DNA of 64,000 nt, from NCBI GenBank assembly GCA_037974665.1, contig CM075773.1, positions 64,572,763-64,636,762 on the forward strand. The letters run 5' to 3'. This DNA comes from Ehretia macrophylla. Lineage: Eukaryota > Streptophyta > Magnoliopsida > Boraginales > Ehretiaceae. The position numbers and the translations under genes were made by a program. This document shows positions 10,500 to 22,721 of the stretch, piece after piece (the stretch's first letter is position 1; the number at the start of each line of letters is the position of its first letter). Below the pieces are notes generated by a model. It had not been told where the DNA came from. It made no database searches and saw nothing but the letters and a program-made list of their open reading frames with translations.

Positions 10500-12018
10500 T
10501 ATAATAATCTTATTTTCTTAATTCTTTTTTGGTCGAATTATTTTTTTGGGTGTTTACATTTGAATTTATTACGTCAATAAATGGTTGCAGTGACACCTTA
10601 TTCTCCACCTCACATAGGAATTGGTGAAAAATGATACTTTGGGCCTTACTTTACCTTACATAAAATATCTTACGTGGCAAAATCAGCGTAAAAATAAAAG
10701 AATATTATTATATATTATCCTTCACCTCTTTATTTTTTTTATATAATAAATTTTTTATTATATACATAAAAGATTTAAAATTCAATATATAATTTTTGTA
10801 CTATAAAACAAGATGAAAAATTAAAAAAATAATATAAAATATGGTCTTTCTCTCCAAGTAAGAGTCAAATTCTATGAGTATTATCCGGACCAAACTCTGA
10901 ATTAATCGAGCTATTGTGGCCCCAAACATTAGTGGCTTTAAGCAAAAAAAAAAAGTAAAAAACGATGATGACAGAAGCTTTGTAAGAGGAGGACACGTTG
11001 GGGAGATCAGGACCGTGCACTTTCATCAAGTCTAGCTGTACACGTCGTGCATATAAGTGGGAGGGTCTGAACAAAGATAATAAAATAAAACAAGGGTTAA
11101 AAATATTTAAAAAATGAATATTATAAGGGTAAAACACCAAAGTTTTTCTAAAAATATATATTTGCACGAGTCCCTATGAAGCAAAAATAAAGCAAAGGAA
11201 TCGGGTGGTAGGCTGTAAGCTTGGACGGTAATGCACAAGACTCAGCGACAAACCTGCTAGATCGATTCCAAAGGGGTTGAATTTTGACACAGAATTATCA
11301 ATATAATTAATTTCTTAACTACCTTTTTCTCTCAGTGACCTATTAATTATTTTTGTTTTCATGACAAAGAACACTACTCAGAAACTCATTGTAGGGTCCA
11401 AATTTTGCGATTCATGATCTCATCTCAAAGATATATGATCCGAATTAATTAATCGCAAAGTTTATTGAGACTGGTCTCAAGAAATTCAAATTCGTGTCTT
11501 GAACAAGTCTCTCTTTTACACTCTAAATGCTCCATCACTAGGATGGTTCATTTTTCTACTAATACTTTATTCTTACAAGAATCTTACATGGTCCACCTTT
11601 AATTTACCTTAATGCTCTGGTATCTAGACAAAGGGTACTCCACGACACTTGAAAGAGAAATGGTCCAAATTAATTAATTAAAAAGAAAACCTATCAAGAT
11701 TGGTTATTAAAAAAAAAAAAAAAAAGATCTTAATTAATTCGAATCAGAGAAGTAAATAACTTTTCAGCTCGTACCTCAAATAAATTCCTCCAATAGATTG
11801 ATTAATTACTCTTTTCAATAACTTTTGCAAGAATCTTACATGGTTTTTGTTTAATTTACCTTAATGCCCTTGTAGATGACATAAATTCTAAGCAAAGTTT
11901 TACATGATTGTGGCTAGTACATAGAATGATTATTGTTATTATAGCCAATGGGTGGTAATAAGTTATAATAATAACCTGCATGATCAGCATATGTTGCTGC
12001 ACATCACGTGTGGATATA

Positions 12019-12020
<2 letters not shown>

Positions 12021-12053
<33 letters not shown>
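12021..12053. repeat. (TA)n microsatellite
   Basis: About 16 uninterrupted TA units. Confidence 0.95.
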
Positions 12054-12056
<3 letters not shown>

Positions 12057-12765
12057 TTGTTTCCTTCCATTTTGAGCGGTAGGACCATATGCTTGGATGA
12101 GGAGACATTAAGGCTCATTTATCCTCGGACAAAGTTTTTAGCTTGGATCACTAATACTACAAACTTTACAGCTGATTTGAACATTTCAACCGTTTTGATC
12201 GGTTCATAAGGGAGTTTGGATAGTGTTGGACATGCAAAATCTAACATTTCCGTTAATTTGTATTTCTAGTTAGTGCATACACTAATAGTTTCTTATTTTT
12301 TTTTTCTTGTTTTAGGTGAATTGCTATTACAAATTTGCCCCCACAATAATAGTCATTAATTTATTTTTTTTCGATGAAATTTTTTTTAAGAATTCTTTTA
12401 AACTTACCTTATGACTGTCAAACTTTCGGAATACATGACCCTATCATGAACAGACTTGGTCCGAATTAGTTAAATACAACTACTGAAATTAGCTTAAAAA
12501 TATTAGTGTAATTTTTTGATTAAACTGAACTTGAGATAATTGTCTCATTTTTGTTTCGAGTGAATTGCTGCTACAACTTTGTCTTGATATGCTGGTAGAT
12601 GACTAGCTAACTGATATTATATGATTATTCCCTAATTGATTTTTTTTTTATATGATCATGTTAGGTGATACTTTATTATTATTATTTTATCACATTAATG
12701 TAAATTTAGCTATCATGTCAAAAGAAGAGAGAAATATAAAATGTTGTTCAATTGATAAATAAATA

Positions 12766-12769
<4 letters not shown>

Positions 12770-12806
<37 letters not shown>
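12770..12806. repeat. (TA)n microsatellite
   Basis: About 18 TA units following an AAATAAATAAATAA run. Confidence 0.95.
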
Positions 12807-12809
<3 letters not shown>

Positions 12810-13184
12810 GTTGCTCATATGGGTCATCATCATTGGTCTTACTGTTTTGTTCCATGGCACTTTTTGCAGTGATTTCTCTCTTTATCTCAAAAGGGTCTAG
12901 TTAGGTTAGGACCCCCAACGAAAGACCATTCTTATTCATTCCAACATATCAACACCTCACGTGTGATCCACCAATGGAACAGTTGAGAGTTGTGATCATA
13001 TCACTTCATGACTAGATAGCTCATTTTGTCTCCAATTACGTACATATGAATGGCAAACCACAAATATTAACTTAGCTCTTCTACTTATCGTGAAAAAGTC
13101 ACTTGTAACTTTGACATAATATTTGTATATTATAAAATTTGATTATATGGAGTCTCTAACAAAATTACTTGCAACTCTAATATG

Positions 13185-13256
13185 ATGTTTGTTCAGCTTT
13201 GATGTCTAGTTTTGTAGCGTATGTTTGTTCAGCTTTGATGTCTAGTTTTATAGAGT
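13185..13256. repeat. Tandem duplication, 2 x 36 bp
   Basis: Two adjacent 36-bp units start ATGTTTGTTCAGC at 13185 and 13221, with a third partial start at 13257. They lie about 500 bp upstream of the GATA start codon. Confidence 0.85.
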
Positions 13257-13539
13257 ATGTTTGTAGCGATGTCAATTACAACTTTAACGTAACCTCTATC
13301 TACTTGTGATGTCTGGTTACATCGAATACTTCCCCGAGTATCACACACAAAAAAAAAAAAAAAAAACTTCCCCACAACTTAAGGACACTAGAGTAATTTC
13401 AACAACAAAATTTCCACTTATGTAATTTAACTTGGCTAAAGAGACTTTATATTCACATTTTAAAATCACCAAATATCTACCTTTTTTCAAAGCCATATTT
13501 TTCTCCATGTCAAAATAATTTTTTTAGCTGTCCGCCTGT

Positions 13540-13752
13540 CCCCTTCAAACGCAAATAAACCCTCTCCCTCATCTCTTGCTTCTTCCACATCTCTCTCTCC
13601 TAAAAAACTTAAAGCTTCTCATCTATCTTTCTCCCCCACAAAATTGCACACACTTACACACTCACAGTGTGTAATATCACTCTTTCAACGTAACACTTTT
13701 TTTTTTCCCTAGCTAGCCTTTGTGCTTTCACTACTTCTTCTCAAGAATTCTA
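13540..13752 (+). promoter_or_regulatory. Pyrimidine-rich 5' leader region of the GATA gene
   Basis: Dense CT tracts (for example near 13560-13605 and 13625-13635) directly upstream of the ATG are typical of plant core promoters and 5' untranslated regions. No ATG occurs in frame upstream within the leader. A TATA-like TTATATT near 13447 is weak. Confidence 0.45.
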
Positions 13753-15415
13753 ATGGAAACCCCGGAAATTTTCCATGGAGGTTACTATAATAACCAATTA
13801 ACACCTGAAAAACGCCTATCTGATGCCAAAAATGGTGACCATTTCGTCATTGAAGACCTCCTAGACTTTCCCAATGACGATGGTATGGTCATGGATGATG
13901 GCACGTTTGACACCACCACCACCACCACCATGACTGCTGGTAGTGGTTCCTCCATGGACTCTAACACCGTTATGGTTGCCGACACCTCGTGTAATTCGTC
14001 ATTTTCCGGCAGCGCTGAGCCTCATTATGCAAATGGTATTGGCTGCCGGAATTTGCCCGACGGACAATTCTCTAGCGAGCTTTGCGTGCCGGTAATTTTT
14101 CTTTCATGCAATATTAAAGACATATACGTGAATTTTGATATTATGTAATTTAATTAATATATTCAATTTTTTTTTTTTTAAATGTTGTTGGCGAAAAAGC
14201 ACACGAGAGCTACTATAGATGTACAACTTTAACGCTTTTGTACGTAATTATGGTTGGAGATATTTGGCTATAATTGCATTTGTTTTCTTCTAGGAAAAAA
14301 AAATGTGTACTTTTTCTTTTTGATGATAGCTGAGGGAAAAAAACGAAGGTAAAAACAAGAAATTTCATGGTGTAAATTGTTTTCCACATTCAAGATTATT
14401 TTAAGAGAAAAGAAATGAAAATTATGCTAAATTATTCATAGTGATTCCGGTTGTATTGACCGCATTTTTTGGTGTAATCGGTTATTTCTTATCTGGATCA
14501 CATTGGTTATTGGGCAGTGAAAATAATAGCTGGTTTACCTGAAGAAAAAAAAAAGGAAAAAAACATTTGTGACCGAAAATGTTAATTTGGTGCATTTATA
14601 AAAATGATGTGAATTTCTAAAAGACTAAATTTTGTTAGTTGCATTTTATACAGTATGATGATATGGCTGAGCTTGAATGGCTATCAAATTTTGTGGAAGA
14701 ATCATTTTCAAGTGAAGACTTGCAGAAGTTGCAGTTGATATCTGGCATGAAGGCCCGAAATGATGAAGCATCACTGGTTCATCAATTCCAGCCCGAAGTC
14801 CACCGTGCCACTTCCACCCCTATGTTCAAGCCCGAAATGTCGGTACCGGCCAAGGCACGTAGCAAGCGCTCACGCGCCGCCCCATGCAACTGGACGTCGC
14901 GCCTTTTGGTCGTTTCGTCCCCTCCCACCACCACTACCACCGCTCCTACCATCGTCACTCCGCCGGCATTGTCATCCTCCTCAGAGTCGGACATTGCCTC
15001 AGGTTCCGGCAAAAAGACTGTCAAGGGTACAATCAAGAAGAAGGAAGTTTCAGCCAATGCTGCTATGGCCGATGGCGGTGAGGGGAGGAAATGTATGCAT
15101 TGTGCCACGGATAAAACACCACAATGGAGGACCGGGCCAATGGGCCCGAAAACCCTTTGCAATGCATGTGGAGTTAGGTACAAATCGGGCCGGCTCGTGC
15201 CCGAATACAGGCCCGCTGCTAGCCCCACATTTGTGCTAACTAAGCATTCCAATTCACACCGCAAAGTGCTTGAGATTAGGAGGCAAAAGGAGCTCTCAAG
15301 GGCCCAACAACACCACCAACAATTGATTCAACAAAGCATGATCTTTGATGTATCCAACGGTGACGATTACTTGATTCATCAACATATAGGGCCCGATTTT
15401 CGCCAGCTTATCTAG
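13753..15415 (+). CDS. GATA zinc-finger transcription factor, plant subfamily A (GATA5/8/12-like), 366 aa, two exons
   Basis: Exon 1 is 13753-14091 and exon 2 is 14654-15415, with a phase-0 GT-AG intron of 562 bp. The first true ATG is 13753; the reading frame upstream of it has no ATG. Domains: [13 protein letters not shown] at residues 31-43 (conserved acidic N-terminal motif of the subfamily), Thr/Ser-rich stretch 51-75, [15 protein letters not shown] from 119 (conserved around the splice junction), basic KARSKRSR at 180-187 (probable nuclear signal), and one GATA finger CX2CX18CX2C with cysteines at 260, 263, 282 and 285. The finger contains [18 protein letters not shown] and is followed by [13 protein letters not shown] and [16 protein letters not shown], which are standard in subfamily A. 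Plant GATA factors bind WGATAR sites in nuclear DNA, and the subfamily includes regulators of light and growth responses. Length and motifs are intact. The exact orthologue among GATA5, 8 and 12 is not resolved. Confidence 0.95.
14092..14653 (+). other. Intron of the GATA gene
   Basis: Donor CCG|GTAATT, acceptor TATACAG|TATGAT. AT-rich and phase 0. The splice joins ELCVP to YDDMAELEW, matching the usual subfamily A protein. Confidence 0.9.
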
Positions 15416-16530
15416 CAGGTGCAGGTCCAGGGGAGTTACCGTCAAGCCTTTAGATTCAGAGAGTTTTATAACTTTCTAATTTCCATTTAGATAGTTAATC
15501 AAATTTTCTAACTTATTTGAATTTTTTAGCTTTTGATTTTGATTCTAAAAAAAAGTTTGATTTGATTAACAATGTGATAGGAAAGATTAGAGACTAGAGA
15601 GGTGTAGGCTCTAGTGTTCCTTCAAGTTTCATTTGCCGAAACCAGGCAAATTACGGGACCAATTCTTTTCATAATTCAAGCAAATTTTCATTTCATCTTA
15701 ATTGGTACTCTTTCTTGAGTTTCAGAACCCCTTTTGGTAGCTCATTTGATATTGATTTAACTTCTCATAGAATGATAAACGAATGAATAAACGTTCAGTA
15801 TTAAAATCATCGAATATGATCATGATCAGTGATTACTAGCGATTTCAACTTCATACAAGCAATTTGCAGCTTACAATTCGAACTGAGGATATGTTTTGGA
15901 TTATTTCACCCTCGTTGGATCGTGACCGTTTGTCCTGACTATTGTCTTACGTTGCTAGGGTGTAAGAGCTATGATGACTCGATGTTATCTTGACAAGGAT
16001 TGAATGGATCGGAAAGCTTTTGAGTGTCGGTTGCATGATTTATTAATGTAGGAAAGAGTATACATATTCTTATTGTACTTGTTTTGATTGTCAGGTATAT
16101 ATTGCCAACCAAAACATGTTTGAGGGGACCGTTTTTGCGATTGGTTTTCTAGTAAAAGCAGTATATTGTTTATAGTGGTTGTGTGGTTGTGTGGTGTGTT
16201 AAATTTCTCACGTATATATGGAGTAAAAAGTTTATTATATAAAACTAATTAAAGAAGTCATATATAACGATGCTCTCGTATATTTAATGTCTTGAGTATT
16301 GTAAATCACTAGATTCCGATTCTAGAGTTCGAATGAGTATATTGCCGAGGAAAGTTAGAGATGCACCTAATGCTAAACTTGCAACATGCATGGACTTCTA
16401 TCAATTCTTAGGTATCCCTAAGTTGTATGTTGTACTATAAATCGCCATTTCCAAAGTTAACTCGATTGGTACCATTCAAAACATCAATTATAGAATTTTT
16501 ACCTCTTAAGCCCTTTATATAGTTAGAGAC
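15416..16530 (+). other. 3' flank of the GATA gene and intergenic DNA
   Basis: The first 200-400 bp probably hold the 3' untranslated region and poly(A) site (AT-rich, T-runs after 15480). No further gene is seen. Confidence 0.5.
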
Positions 16531-16798
16531 GGTTGAAGATAATAAATAATATAATAAATTCTTATTCGATAGCTTAAGTTTTTAGATAAGGTGGTCTTTT
16601 AATATGGTATCACAGCCTAAGTGCCAAAAGGTACTGGTTCAAAACTCATTACCACTCATTTAAAATATTAAAACTGTCTAAATACAAGACTCAAAAACTA
16701 ACTCCGCCTACACTTGTGGGGACGTGTTGAAAATACTAAATAATACAATAAACCCTTCACTAACAGTTTAAACTTTTCGATAAGTTAGTCTCTCAACA
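16531..16798 (+). mobile_element. Miniature LTR retrotransposon (TRIM/SMART-like), copy B
   Basis: 268 bp with 74-bp terminal repeats at 16531-16604 and 16725-16798. TGGTATCA directly follows the left repeat (16605), like the initiator tRNA-Met primer site of copia elements, and the purine tract TGTGGGGACG directly precedes the right repeat. Flanks are GAGAC and GAGAG, a probable 5-bp target duplication with one change. The sequence is clearly related to 7703-7975, including the interior TACTGGTTCAAAACTCA-like block. No reading frame. Confidence 0.82.
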
Positions 16799-17800
16799 GA
16801 GAGTTTAGGCTTTTAAAAAGTTATGACGAATTGAAGCCATTTTATTGTTAAAATAGTGGCCAAAAGAACTTGGAAAATATTAAAACTGAAGTGAAGTTTC
16901 AATTTAGCTGCAAATTCATTAGATTAATGAAATTATTGAGTTTTGAAACCTTAGTTCCCAAAAAAGAAAATGTTTTAGAGTTTCCCTCCAATAATTGAAG
17001 TATAGATGAATTGTATATTCCTTATCGTCATTGGGAAAAGTAGTCATGATCAAAACCAAGAGCAATCAAGGAAAATTGAAAAATGAGTGCTTATGAAAAG
17101 AGTGCAACAAAGTTTCTCATGTTAAAAATATAAGTAAACTATCCCCTTAAAATATTTCGTTATTTAGCCCCTAACGGATGGTTCGAGTAATTAGGTAATA
17201 ATTCATTATAATTAATAAAGGGTTTGAATTAGAATTTCTACTTGATTTGGTCTTTAACTAACTTGGATAATAAGTTACGACACACAGCTATACTACAAGA
17301 TTTATAATATTGAAATGGATCAAATGTGATGCTACCTATAGTGATTTCATCGTTATTATAAAAATAAAATAAAAAATGGTTCTTCAGTTGGGAAAGGGGA
17401 TAGAGTTTTGGGTTCTTAAGCAACATAAATTTCAGTGAAGAAAGATATATGCATTCGAAGGTGAATTAACCAAAATTTACAGAGAATGTTAGAGGAGGAA
17501 ACATATTCAGAGTTTACATTGTTTTCTGCTACCTTCGGTGAAATCCGTAAAGTGTTTGTTAGCGTATCTAATTTTCTGCACGAAATTCAATTCACCACCC
17601 ACTCTTGGTCCTCGAGAAAGAGACAGATAAAATAAAAAGCTAAGAGGGTCAGTACTTAGACGTGCCTAGTTTCATGCATACCATGTGAGAATCCACATCC
17701 AAAATCTCCTTCATTTCTCTATTCACCTTCACACAAGGGCGACTTGTCTACCAAAACCATTATATATAGTTTTTTTTTTCTTTTTATAATACCAAGGAAT
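16799..17800. other. Intergenic, no supported feature
   Basis: AT-rich DNA with no recognisable coding frame or clear repeat ends. Confidence 0.55.
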
Positions 17801-17965
17801 CAGTGGCGGAGCTATTTGATAGTTAACGAGAATTACACTCTAATTTTTTTTTAAAAAATATGTGTATTTTTAAAGTATTATTAAAATGAAAAATTAATTT
17901 CGTTTCTACTGAAAAAATTTATGCATATATGAGTGTTAAATTGAATAACTTAGTTTCACTAGATA
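17801..17965. repeat. Dispersed repeat fragment beginning CAGTGGCGGAG
   Basis: Begins CAGTGGCGGAGC and shares its body (GATAGTT.., long A/T runs, ATGTGTATTTTTAAAGTA) with segments at 22006-22165 and 23565-23725. The CAGTGGCGGA end resembles ends of hAT-type nonautonomous elements. A complete copy with both ends was not found. Confidence 0.4.
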
Positions 17966-18357
17966 AGAAATTTGGATATATCCACTTTGGTGAGGAATTT
18001 ATTTTAAAAAGGATTATATAAGATCCATTTAGTACAAATCTTATGATATAATTGTGAGTTTCAATGTATGATTTTGATCCATCAATATTTATAATAAAAA
18101 ATATAAATTTAATTTCAAAATATTTTATTACAACGAATTACTAATCTATTACTCTACTAAGTTTTGGAGACAAAACCACTATAGTTAAGTGGTTTCACAT
18201 TGACGCTTCCTTAGTAGTGCTCAATTAAATACTAATTTGACTAATGTTCATAGAACTAGTGTGCATATGCAACTAATGCTTCTTTATCCCTATGAACCGC
18301 AATCGAACAGTGTCATCTAAGGCTGTTAGAATTTACTTTTACACCTACTCATACTTA

Positions 18358-18597
18358 CTCCATTCCCAAAGTTCGATGAAAATGGTGAACAATATTTTAT
18401 CATTCGTTTATTTTGGGAAAAAGTTTTAAATTGGGAGTCGTTCAAAATTATTATGTGTTGTCACGTGTAAAGAAAGTTCATAATTTAATTATTGTGTTTA
18501 ACTTTAAAGATTAAAAATGACTAAAATGGACATGAGAAAATATGTAAATGATCAAATCGAATCTCTCAAAATATTGGAGAGGAAAGAGGGGACGGAG
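18358..18597. mobile_element. Stowaway-like MITE
   Basis: 240 bp bounded by TA (18356-18357 and 18598-18599). The ends are CTCCATTCCC and, in reverse complement, CTCCGTCCCC, close to the Stowaway consensus CTCCCTCCGTCCC. Interior AT-rich and noncoding. Confidence 0.68.
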
Positions 18598-19281
18598 TAG
18601 ATGTTAGATGTAACATATTATGACAGATTATGAGACGTAGAGATAAAAATATTTTTGACTTTTTGTATGAAAAGTGATTATTAATAAGGTGTGTTTGTAA
18701 TTTTGTAAAAGTTTCGGATATAAACGATTAAAAGTGCTGACAATTTGGAAGACCAACTCTTTTGTTTTGTTTTGTTTTTTTTATTTCTTTTTCCCCTTTC
18801 ATTGTACAGCTTAAGATGCTATTAGTATTGTATGTGCGATCCTAGGCATCGTTGATCCATAGGCTGTACGAAAATTTTTATTAATTGCATTTATAAAATT
18901 ATTCTCTTCTGAGTACTTGATAATTTAGAACCATTGATTTCATATAAGCTGAAATTCCAACATGTCCAACTGCCAAAAGGTGCTTGATGCTTCTTTAATC
19001 TCTTTTTTTCTAAATTGGTTCTTTAATCTCTTGTCGTCATAATGTCTTAGGATGCAAGTGGAACAAGTGTTTGTCATGCATAATTAAATAATCTTTTGGA
19101 TAGTAAATTAATTTGTGCTGCAGAAAATTTAGCAGTAATCACATGCCTCTCATATGGTCCTCATCCACACTCTTCTTCTTCTTCTTCTTCTTTTTTTTTT
19201 TAAAAAAAAATTCTTTTACTATTTTTTTATATAGAATAACGACAATTTTTTTGTTGAAACTTTGCATTACCCTTGATGTTT

Positions 19282-19424
19282 CAATTTGTGATGGCAATGT
19301 GCTAATTATTCTCAAAATTTGTGATAGCAACTAGCTAGAACGCCTTACAAGTTGCCAATTTGTGATGGCAATGTGCTAATTATTCTCAAAATTTGTGATA
19401 GCAACTAGCTAGAACGCCTTACAA
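19282..19424. repeat. Recent tandem duplication, about 2 x 74 bp
   Basis: The unit starting CAATTTGTGATGGCAATG at 19282 repeats almost without change from 19356. The near identity suggests a recent event or local correction. Confidence 0.9.
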
Positions 19425-19672
19425 TGTTGCCAACGTGATGCTAAGAACCATTTTCCACTTACATTTTACTCCTTTGATGAAGAGAATTAGATTTGCTCAA
19501 ATGATAAAGTTGTTGTCACCCGTAGTAAAAGCAATCTTTTTGAAAAATACAAAGTAAGGAGCTAGTAGGTCTTATCTTTTTTTGGACATGGTACGTAATG
19601 CGAATTTTGTGCATTGAATTACTCGCTTTTAACTCTTAAAATTTTCTCTTACATAAGGGCTCTTCAGACTAG

Positions 19673-19800
19673 TTTTTTTTTTTTTTTTTTTGGGTAGGAG
19701 GTGGACTTCCCTCCCGAGATTTTATTAATAACAAAAAGTAATTACAAAAGGTGGAGGAGGACATGAAGCCTAAACCTCCATGCGAGGATAGGGGACTTAC
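19673..19800 (-). mobile_element. LINE 3' tail fragment with poly(A)
   Basis: On the minus strand, TTGTTATTAATAAAATCTCG lies just before a run of about 19 A's (the T-run at 19673-19691 on the plus strand). This is the usual 3' end of a plant LINE or a retrotransposed transcript. No coding remnant is seen. Confidence 0.5.
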
Positions 19801-20448
19801 CTGACCCATTCTTTTGTGCATACTTGAAATTTTTTCCACTTACAGTTGTAAGTTTGTTCATTTGGTGATGAGATTTATGTCACCCAAGTAATGCTTCACA
19901 ATCTCCTTTGTATTGTAAGAATTTAGGTATTAAATGTTAAATTTCAATTTATATAATAAAATTTCTTACTATAAAGAAATAACTAAAAATGATATATATA
20001 TATAACCATTCACTTGTCCATTTATTAATACATGTACACTGTACTTGTCTGTTCTCAATTTTACTTACAACCCTCAAAATACATGTGTCTTCTTTTAATG
20101 CATAGCATTTTCGTAGTTGAAGTATCAGATTTAATATGAATTACTTGCGTCTTAAATGCTGTCAACTTTTGGCAATTGCTGATTTTTCTTGATAGTTGCT
20201 CATTGAGAGGACTACTTTGAGTTCATTGCACCTTTTATCAAAATGCAGCAGTAGTACCCATTGTTTACTCAAAAGTCAGTTTACAAATATTGGAGATCTT
20301 TTTGAGTATTTTAAAACAATGAGGATTAAATTAATTTTTGAGTAAATAATGGGGACTCCTGCTGCATTTTTCCCATTAATCTACGAGTACAAGAAAAAGA
20401 GTTGCTTAGCGAGAGAGAATTTCTTCAATTGATAGCCTCGTGTGGTAT

Positions 20449-21034
20449 GTTTGGGAAAATGTCACATTTAATCCCTATTATTTTTAAAAACTTCAAAATT
20501 TGTTCTTATTATTTAAATTTTTTCAATTTCATCTCTATTGTTTTTTCAAAAGTTTTAATTTTATCTCTATTATTTCTAAAAAGTTTCAATTTTATTTTTA
20601 TTATTTTCTAAAGTTTTAAATTCATCCCTATTGTTCAAAATTAATCAATTTAGTCCCTATTATTTTCTAAAAAAACAATTAAATTCTTCCTTATTATTTC
20701 TCAAAAAAAATTAATTTAGTTTTTGAACAATAAGGACGAATTTAAAACTTTAAGAAAACAATAAGGACAGAATTGAAACTTTAAGAAAACAATAAGGACG
20801 GAATTGAAACTTTTAGAAAAATAAAAGGGATGAAATTAAAATTTTTAGAAAAAGATAGGGACGAAATTAAAATTTTTGGAGAAACAATAGTGATAAAATT
20901 GAGAAATTTTAAACAATAGATACCAAATTAAAACTTTTGAAAAAATAATAAGGACTAAATTTAAAAAATTTAAATAATAGGGACCAAATTATAACTTTTT
21001 TGAAACAATAGGGAATAAATGTGATATTTTCCCT
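20449..21034. mobile_element. Fold-back (long inverted repeat) element built of short tandem units
   Basis: The left arm (20449-20720) repeats a roughly 35-bp unit such as TTCATCCCTATTATTTTTAA. The right arm (20725-21034) repeats the reverse complement (AATAATAGGGACGAAATTAA-like). The extreme ends also pair: GGGAAAATGTCACATTTA on the left and the reverse complement of AAATGTGATATTTTCCC on the right. GGTAT flanks both sides (20444-20448 and 21035-21039), a possible 5-bp target duplication. A strong hairpin is expected. No gene. Confidence 0.65.
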
Positions 21035-21194
21035 GGTATATTTATTACAATTTGATTACCGAAATTGCCAAATACTCGACATTTTGGCCTTCTCAAGCAA
21101 AAATTGTGCTTCTAAGGAGATAATTCGTAAAAATTATTTCATTTCTCAACTGGAAGTCAAAGAACGAAAAAAAATGATGTAAATGGGCCGAAAG

Positions 21195-21474
21195 TATTAA
21201 ATTATCACCTAATTTAAAAGAATAAGCTGTTAGAAAATGAATTTATTATACTTATTTAACTCGTCTCCTTACGTTCAGGCAGAATTCACTTTGAACCTTG
21301 CAATAGATAGTAATTTTTTGTTTTAAATAGGTGATGATAAGATTTAAATCCAAGACCTTTTGACAACCTTAAGATTCTGATATTATATTAAATTACCTCT
21401 CATTTGAAAGTTTAAAATATTAGAAAAATGGCTTTTTATCCAAGGGCTTATTATACCTATATATTATCTTTAAC
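21195..21474 (-). mobile_element. Miniature LTR retrotransposon, degraded copy C
   Basis: On the minus strand the layout of copies A and B recurs: a left repeat (21386-21474) starting TGTTAAAGATAAT, a PBS-like TAATATCAGAATC, the AAAAGGTCTTGG interior block, and a right repeat (21195-21261) ending AATTTAATA. The repeats differ in length (89 and 67 bp) and no target duplication is visible, so this is an old or rearranged copy. Confidence 0.5.
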
Positions 21475-21699
21475 AAGTAGGAATAAATCGTAATTATATT
21501 GGTTCGTAGATTAAAAGTTCCGATTTAGCTATTTTTACTTTTTGGACAACTATATATGTATATCACACAGATAATGGACCTTCCACCGTCCAAAAAGTGG
21601 ATCAAATCAATGTCAAAGGCACGTGTATACCGCAAACAATAGGAGCTTTGGGAGTGCTATCGCTCAAGGAATTGAAATTTAATGTTTATACACGAATCA

Positions 21700-21710
<11 letters not shown>

Positions 21711-21744
<34 letters not shown>
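21711..21744. repeat. (TA)n(GT)n compound microsatellite
   Basis: About 10 TA units run directly into about 7 GT units. Confidence 0.95.
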
Positions 21745-22005
21745 TAATCTCATTGAGGTATCTATATATATCTTCAAATCCATGAGATTACATAAATATT
21801 TAATTCTAAAGTGCTTGCAATTACGCAGTGTAGTCTCTAAGTGCGCTGACAATTAAAATTAGTTAATTAACAGCAATCAAATATTTGAATTTTGTATAGA
21901 GTACATGGGCTCCCATTCATAAGGGATATGTCCATGTTCATTGTGAAGAGTCTTGTCTCCATCCAGTTTCCAGCATACCACCCTCCCCGATGAGCCAGTC
22001 AATAA

Positions 22006-22165
22006 CGGATTCAAAATTTTTATTCAGTGATAGTTAAAATTTTAGTAGGGGCTAAATTAATTTTTTAACTTAAATATACTTTTAAAATACATACATTTTC
22101 AGAAGAAAAAAAATTGAGGTGAGGGGTTGCTGCCCCCGCTCGCCATATTGTGTATCCGCCACGGG
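22006..22165. repeat. Dispersed repeat fragment ending in TATCCGCCAC
   Basis: Shares AGTGATAGTTAAAATTTTAG and A/T-run structure with 17801-17965 and 23565-23725, and ends GTATCCGCCACGG. The ATCCGCCAC end is complementary to GTGGCGGA at 17803, so together the fragments suggest a family with inverted CAGTGGCGGA ends. Confidence 0.4.
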
Positions 22166-22384
22166 AGCCAACCTTCCTTTTTTGCAGTTTGTTTTTCTCA
22201 TTTGCCTAAATGAAAAAATATTCAAAAAGGACTATTGTTGTGATAATGTCACATGTTATTAATATTTTATCTTTTGTTGTTGTTGTTATCACGTGTCATT
22301 AATATTTCAACCATTGCTGTTTTGATGGCTTGTTCTTGCCTAACATAATGACCTAGCTCATCATGGTGTATTATTATTATTATT

Positions 22385-22721
22385 ATTTTTTTGTTGGGTC
22401 GAGAAAGATAATCTCTTTTACTGAAAACATAGTTTAATCAGTTCCCAAAGGGGTGCACCAAATTTGAGTAGACTAGCTAATGCATCTAAGATGTTAACCT
22501 TCCAATCCAGTGAGAGATTCCTCATAATCACAACTTTAACAATTCAGTGTGCAGACTTGTTGCCATTTCGCTTAATAAATGATGCACATGATAACTCTTG
22601 TTGTATGAATGATACAAGTCTTTTTAAATATCCATTGCAATTATACAAACTCAAGTGCACCATGCGATTCATAAGTATAGATGGTTCAAAGTATAATGTA
22701 TATAGTCAATGTACTATTTAG
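22385..22721 (-). pseudogene. LINE 3' fragment with RNase H-like remnant
   Basis: The minus-strand frame contains CASFIKRNGNKSAH, matching the F..V.R..N..AH motif of the plant RNase H domain at the end of LINE ORF2, then a stop, MRNLSLDWKVNILDAL, and a TAA at about 22430. An (ATA)n tract on the minus strand (22370-22392) may be the tail. Only the last part of the domain is present. Confidence 0.5.

Larger units (their letters stand above)
10502..13184. other. Intergenic upstream of the GATA gene, AT-rich
   Basis: No reading frame with recognisable content. It contains TA microsatellites (12021-12053 and 12770-12806) and many short A or T runs. Distal control elements of the GATA gene could lie here but none is assigned. 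Confidence 0.55.

Noticed and set aside
13720..13752. An N-terminal extension of the GATA protein (starting at 13720)
   Set aside because: Position 13720 is TTG, not ATG; the first ATG in frame is 13753, and the protein then begins like its relatives.
14760..15264. Long open frames on both strands over the GATA exon 2
   Set aside because: They are shadows of the GATA frame, have no domain content, and arise from the higher GC there.
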